From positions 1 to 38,435 of the forward strand of contig CAMAVJ010000008.1 of assembly GCA_945861725.1 (NCBI GenBank): a stretch of 38,435 bases of DNA, written 5' to 3'. Position 1 is the stretch's first letter. Every line of letters begins with the position of its first letter. The notes under the pieces are model-generated. The model ran no database searches and had not been told where the DNA came from. It saw nothing but the letters and a program-made list of their open reading frames with translations. The DNA comes from Rickettsia typhi (GTDB lineage Bacteria; Pseudomonadota; Alphaproteobacteria; Rickettsiales; Deianiraeaceae). Positions 36,016 through 38,435 of the stretch are shown here, one piece after another. Made by a program: the position numbers and the translations under genes.

Positions 36016-37089
36016 ATGAATAATGAACTAAAGCTTGTCATCCACCCAGATGCAATTGTACTTGCTCGGGAATATATAACTATTTTCCGCAATAACAAGA
36101 ACATTGATAAAGTTGGAAAAACAACATTGCAAATTCTGCGAGCATGCACTCCTCTACTTCCCACACCAGAAGAATTATGTAAAAAATTATTCTTTACAAG
36201 GCAAAGTCCTGTTTACGCTGAATTTCCAAATCAGTGCATAGATGCTGGCTATAGCTCAGCTGATTGGCGAATTATGAGGCACATCACCCCAATTGTGCCA
36301 AATGTGAAATTGTATAGTGATGGCGACATTAGAAACCCAGTTTGGAAGCAAGACCCAATAGATATTAATGTTGTTGGCCTAAGTGGTGTTTTGCGAGCGC
36401 CGTGGGCAGATGGAGGAATGGATGGTAAAAGATACCAGCAGTTGGTCAAAGAAATACTTTTGCCAACATTTCAATATTTGGCAAATTCTCAAGAAAAAGA
36501 CTTAACATTTGTAATACCAGCAATTGGCTGCGGTGTGTGGAATAAAACATTTGATGAGAATGGCAAGTTTACCATTACTGACCCAATGCATAGCTTTGTG
36601 TATAAAGCTATTAATGAATGTATTGAACAAATAAACAAAGATACTCCAAATCATGGTGTAAAAAATGTGCAGTTTTGCGATTACGGATGGAATGGTGGTA
36701 CAACACATCCAGATATTATGTATGGTAACAATGGTCAAACGCTGTTGTACTGTAAAGAAGGCAATAAAATTGACTTTCCAAAAGATAGCAAAATATTCAT
36801 CGGAATGGCTGGAGACCCATATGCGCCACTTGGGAGTGATGTGTTTAAAGGTGGTCAAGATGGTGAAACTGGTGAAAAGTTTGTCATACATACAAATATA
36901 GGTTCAATTCTTTATGGAATTGATGGCGATACAGTTGTGCAGAATGATACTCAAAGGAAGATATGGCAGAGAAGTACAAGGGATTGTATAAAAATAAAGC
37001 AGCGTCTTTATATAAGGAGGACATTCTGGATAATACTCATATGTACACGCCCGTTCATCAGAACAATAATCAACAAAAAGAAGCAGTAA
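36016..37089 (+). CDS. unrecognised protein with a macro-domain-like motif
   Basis: 357 residues. Not recognised as a named family. Residues 115-200 (DINVVGLSGVL ... LTFVIPAIGCGVWNKTF) resemble the second half of macro (ADP-ribose-binding) domains, where a strand ends in PAIGCG followed by an aromatic residue. The rest is polar, without signal peptide or membrane segment. The last 42 residues or so (36963-37089) overlap the next gene in another frame and read as a basic, hydrophobic tail unlike the rest. The stop may therefore have moved by a frameshift. No homologous neighbour gives a function. Confidence 0.55.
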   Translation: MNNELKLVIHPDAIVLAREYITIFRNNKNIDKVGKTTLQILRACTPLLPTPEELCKKLFFTRQSPVYAEFPNQCIDAGYSSADWRIMRHITPIVPNVKLYSDGDIRNPVWKQDPIDINVVGLSGVLRAPWADGGMDGKRYQQLVKEILLPTFQYLANSQEKDLTFVIPAIGCGVWNKTFDENGKFTITDPMHSFVYKAINECIEQINKDTPNHGVKNVQFCDYGWNGGTTHPDIMYGNNGQTLLYCKEGNKIDFPKDSKIFIGMAGDPYAPLGSDVFKGGQDGETGEKFVIHTNIGSILYGIDGDTVVQNDTQRKIWQRSTRDCIKIKQRLYIRRTFWIILICTRPFIRTIINKKKQ

Positions 37090-38399
37090 TTAGTGAACAA
37101 AAAAAAATGCAAGACGATAAAATATCACAATGTTGGAAAGAGTGGCAAAAATGGAATGATGATACAATTCAAGAGTCTTTTTCCTTTCATAGGACAGCAC
37201 ACTTAACGCGTACAGAGTTATTGAAGAAAATAACGGAAGATGATAATAAGGAGTCTGGACACGATTACATACAGATGTTATTCCCAAACACACTACAATC
37301 GAAGTATGATTCAAGAGCACCACTTGTAATTACCACGGAAGAGGAACAGATTTTACAAGATAATGCAGCAAAAATACTAGAGAATTTTAATGTATACTGC
37401 AAGATATATGGTATCACTAATAAAGATGAAAAGTTAATTTTCACAGATGATAGCCCATTGAGGAATATGCTTAAGACAATGTATGCCCACAATAGTCTAC
37501 GCTTCACAAGAATTTTACACTGTTTACATTTGTGTAATACAGAAGAAACAATCAAGAAGGCCAACGCATTTCTAGTTTTACTACAGACTGCTAACAAAGA
37601 GAATTTCTTTGGTGACAAAAAACTGTCTTCTGAGTCTGTCGAATTTTGGAATAATGCATTAAAGACAAAGCAAGGAAGGGAAGTGGAAACAATAAGTAAT
37701 GATGAAGCGGAAGAAGCACTAAGAAGAGATGTAGAAAACGCACTAAAAGTAGCGAAAGACGCGGAAGAAAAAGCGAACCAAGAAAAAATTGCAGCGGAAA
37801 CGCAAAAAGAGGCGGAAAAAAAAGAAGCAGCGGAAGAAGCACTAAGAAGAGATGTAGAAAACGCACTAAAAGTAGCGAAAGACGCGGCAGAAAAAGCGAA
37901 CCAAGAAAAAATTGCAGCGGAAAAAAAAGAAGAAAAAGAAGCACTAATAATAGAGGCACAAAAAAAGAGAGAGGCGGAAGAAAAAAGACAAAAAGAAGTA
38001 CAAAGAAAAAATCTACCAATACGACGAAGAACTCACCACGGCACAGAAAAAGAACGACCAAACAGAGGACGACGAAAAACTCACCACGGCACAGAAAAAG
38101 AACGATTCCAAGAGGCCCTCAGTCAACTATTCAAAAAAAATAGCCAATTCCGCAAATTAAGCCTGCGTGGGATTAAAGATCTTTTCCACGTCGCAAAAAA
38201 AAGGGAATCCAAAAATAAGACTTTATTAAAAAAGAAATTTTCCTCCGCATTCCAAAAGGCATGCTACACAGAAGGAATAACTTTCTCAAAAAACGGTGGT
38301 ACAAATACTCATGGAATGAGAACTCGATCGGCAGAGAAGTTTGCCAAAAATAATCACATCAATCTTACAGACGCTCTCAAAAAAGCCACCGGAAGATAA
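36963..38399 (+). CDS. unrecognised coiled-coil protein with internal tandem repeats
   Basis: 478 residues. ATG 36963 has a strong ribosome site (AAGGAAG, 36954-36960) even though it lies inside the preceding gene. Residues 1-245 are mixed helical with no motif that I know. Residues 249-340 form a charged coiled coil made of two 41-residue units beginning EEALRRDVENALKVAKDA. Then come two RR[RK]THHGTEKER units and a basic C-terminal region of about 100 residues. Such Ala/Glu/Lys repeat proteins are common among host-associated bacteria, where some are secreted, but secretion is not shown. The gene runs to 36 bases before the window end. Confidence 0.6.
   Translation: MAEKYKGLYKNKAASLYKEDILDNTHMYTPVHQNNNQQKEAVISEQKKMQDDKISQCWKEWQKWNDDTIQESFSFHRTAHLTRTELLKKITEDDNKESGHDYIQMLFPNTLQSKYDSRAPLVITTEEEQILQDNAAKILENFNVYCKIYGITNKDEKLIFTDDSPLRNMLKTMYAHNSLRFTRILHCLHLCNTEETIKKANAFLVLLQTANKENFFGDKKLSSESVEFWNNALKTKQGREVETISNDEAEEALRRDVENALKVAKDAEEKANQEKIAAETQKEAEKKEAAEEALRRDVENALKVAKDAAEKANQEKIAAEKKEEKEALIIEAQKKREAEEKRQKEVQRKNLPIRRRTHHGTEKERPNRGRRKTHHGTEKERFQEALSQLFKKNSQFRKLSLRGIKDLFHVAKKRESKNKTLLKKKFSSAFQKACYTEGITFSKNGGTNTHGMRTRSAEKFAKNNHINLTDALKKATGR
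37707..37923 (+). repeat. two 94-bp direct repeats, 123-bp period
   Basis: 37707-37800 and 37830-37923 differ at one base (GAA to GCA). The period is 41 codons, so copy-number change would keep the frame. Confidence 0.9.
38021..38105 (+). repeat. two 37-bp direct repeats, 48-bp period
   Basis: 38021-38057 and 38069-38105, starting ACGACGAA, differ at one base. They encode THHGTEKER twice in the long frame. Confidence 0.9.
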
Positions 38400-38435
38400 C
38401 AAAACCACAACCCACACCCACACGAGGGCAGGCAT

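Noticed and set aside
38270..38399. T-H-G-M-R near the end of the coiled-coil protein resembles the H-x-x-R box of tyrosine recombinases.
   Set aside because: No other recombinase box (second Arg, catalytic Tyr) or catalytic-domain layout is seen; a five-residue match is not enough.

Overview
The window (38.4 kb, strongly AT-rich) looks like a chromosomal segment of an alphaproteobacterium. The evidence is the engB-argB order, the LDH-like malate dehydrogenase, a type IV secretion ATPase (VirB11) and the overall protein style. A MORN-repeat protein, a lone virB11, a scrambled ribosomal operon and very low GC suggest a host-associated or intracellular lineage of the Rickettsiales/Holosporales kind. 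Biosynthetic genes (argB, ilvC, trpB) show it is not among the most reduced. The lineage is inferred; no rRNA or tRNA gene is present to test it.

Layout. Positions 1-9999 hold core genes: rpsU-engB-argB (+), then uvrC, an ATP-synthase-delta-like gene, metK, a PEGA-type lipoprotein, a nucleotide-cyclase-like gene and prfB (all -), a MORN/caspase-like fusion (-), and ilvC (+). prfB has a clear +1 programmed frameshift at CTT-TAA, so its stop is UAA rather than the usual UGA.

Positions 10005-23287 form a surface-polysaccharide island: manC, four glycosyltransferases, a left-handed beta-helix acyltransferase, a perosamine-synthetase-like aminotransferase and gmd. Together they predict GDP-mannose -> GDP-4-keto-6-deoxymannose -> GDP-perosamine (possibly N-acylated) and its assembly into a glycan. 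The island is bounded by a 121-bp direct repeat of the 3' end of ilvC (9880-10000 and 23696-23816, two synonymous differences). This implies that ilvC once faced gpmI directly and that the island entered at the ilvC 3' end.

Nested in the island is a 3,861-bp composite IS1595-type transposon (12628-16488) with perfect 30-bp inverted ends and an 8-bp target duplication. It carries a transposase, a C5 cytosine methyltransferase, an HpaII-type restriction endonuclease and a RhuM-family protein. It landed at the 3' end of a glycosyltransferase gene and split a pair of overlapping glycosyltransferase genes.

Positions 23833-38435 hold gpmI (-), a LuxI-type autoinducer synthase (+), virB11 (-), trpB (+), and a compact minus-strand unit rpsL-rpsG-rpsN-rpsH-rplF-rplR-rpsE-mdh-mnmA. 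In that unit the usual central ribosomal genes are missing. Then follow bamA (+) and two overlapping unrecognised genes, one with a macro-domain-like motif and one with coiled-coil tandem repeats.
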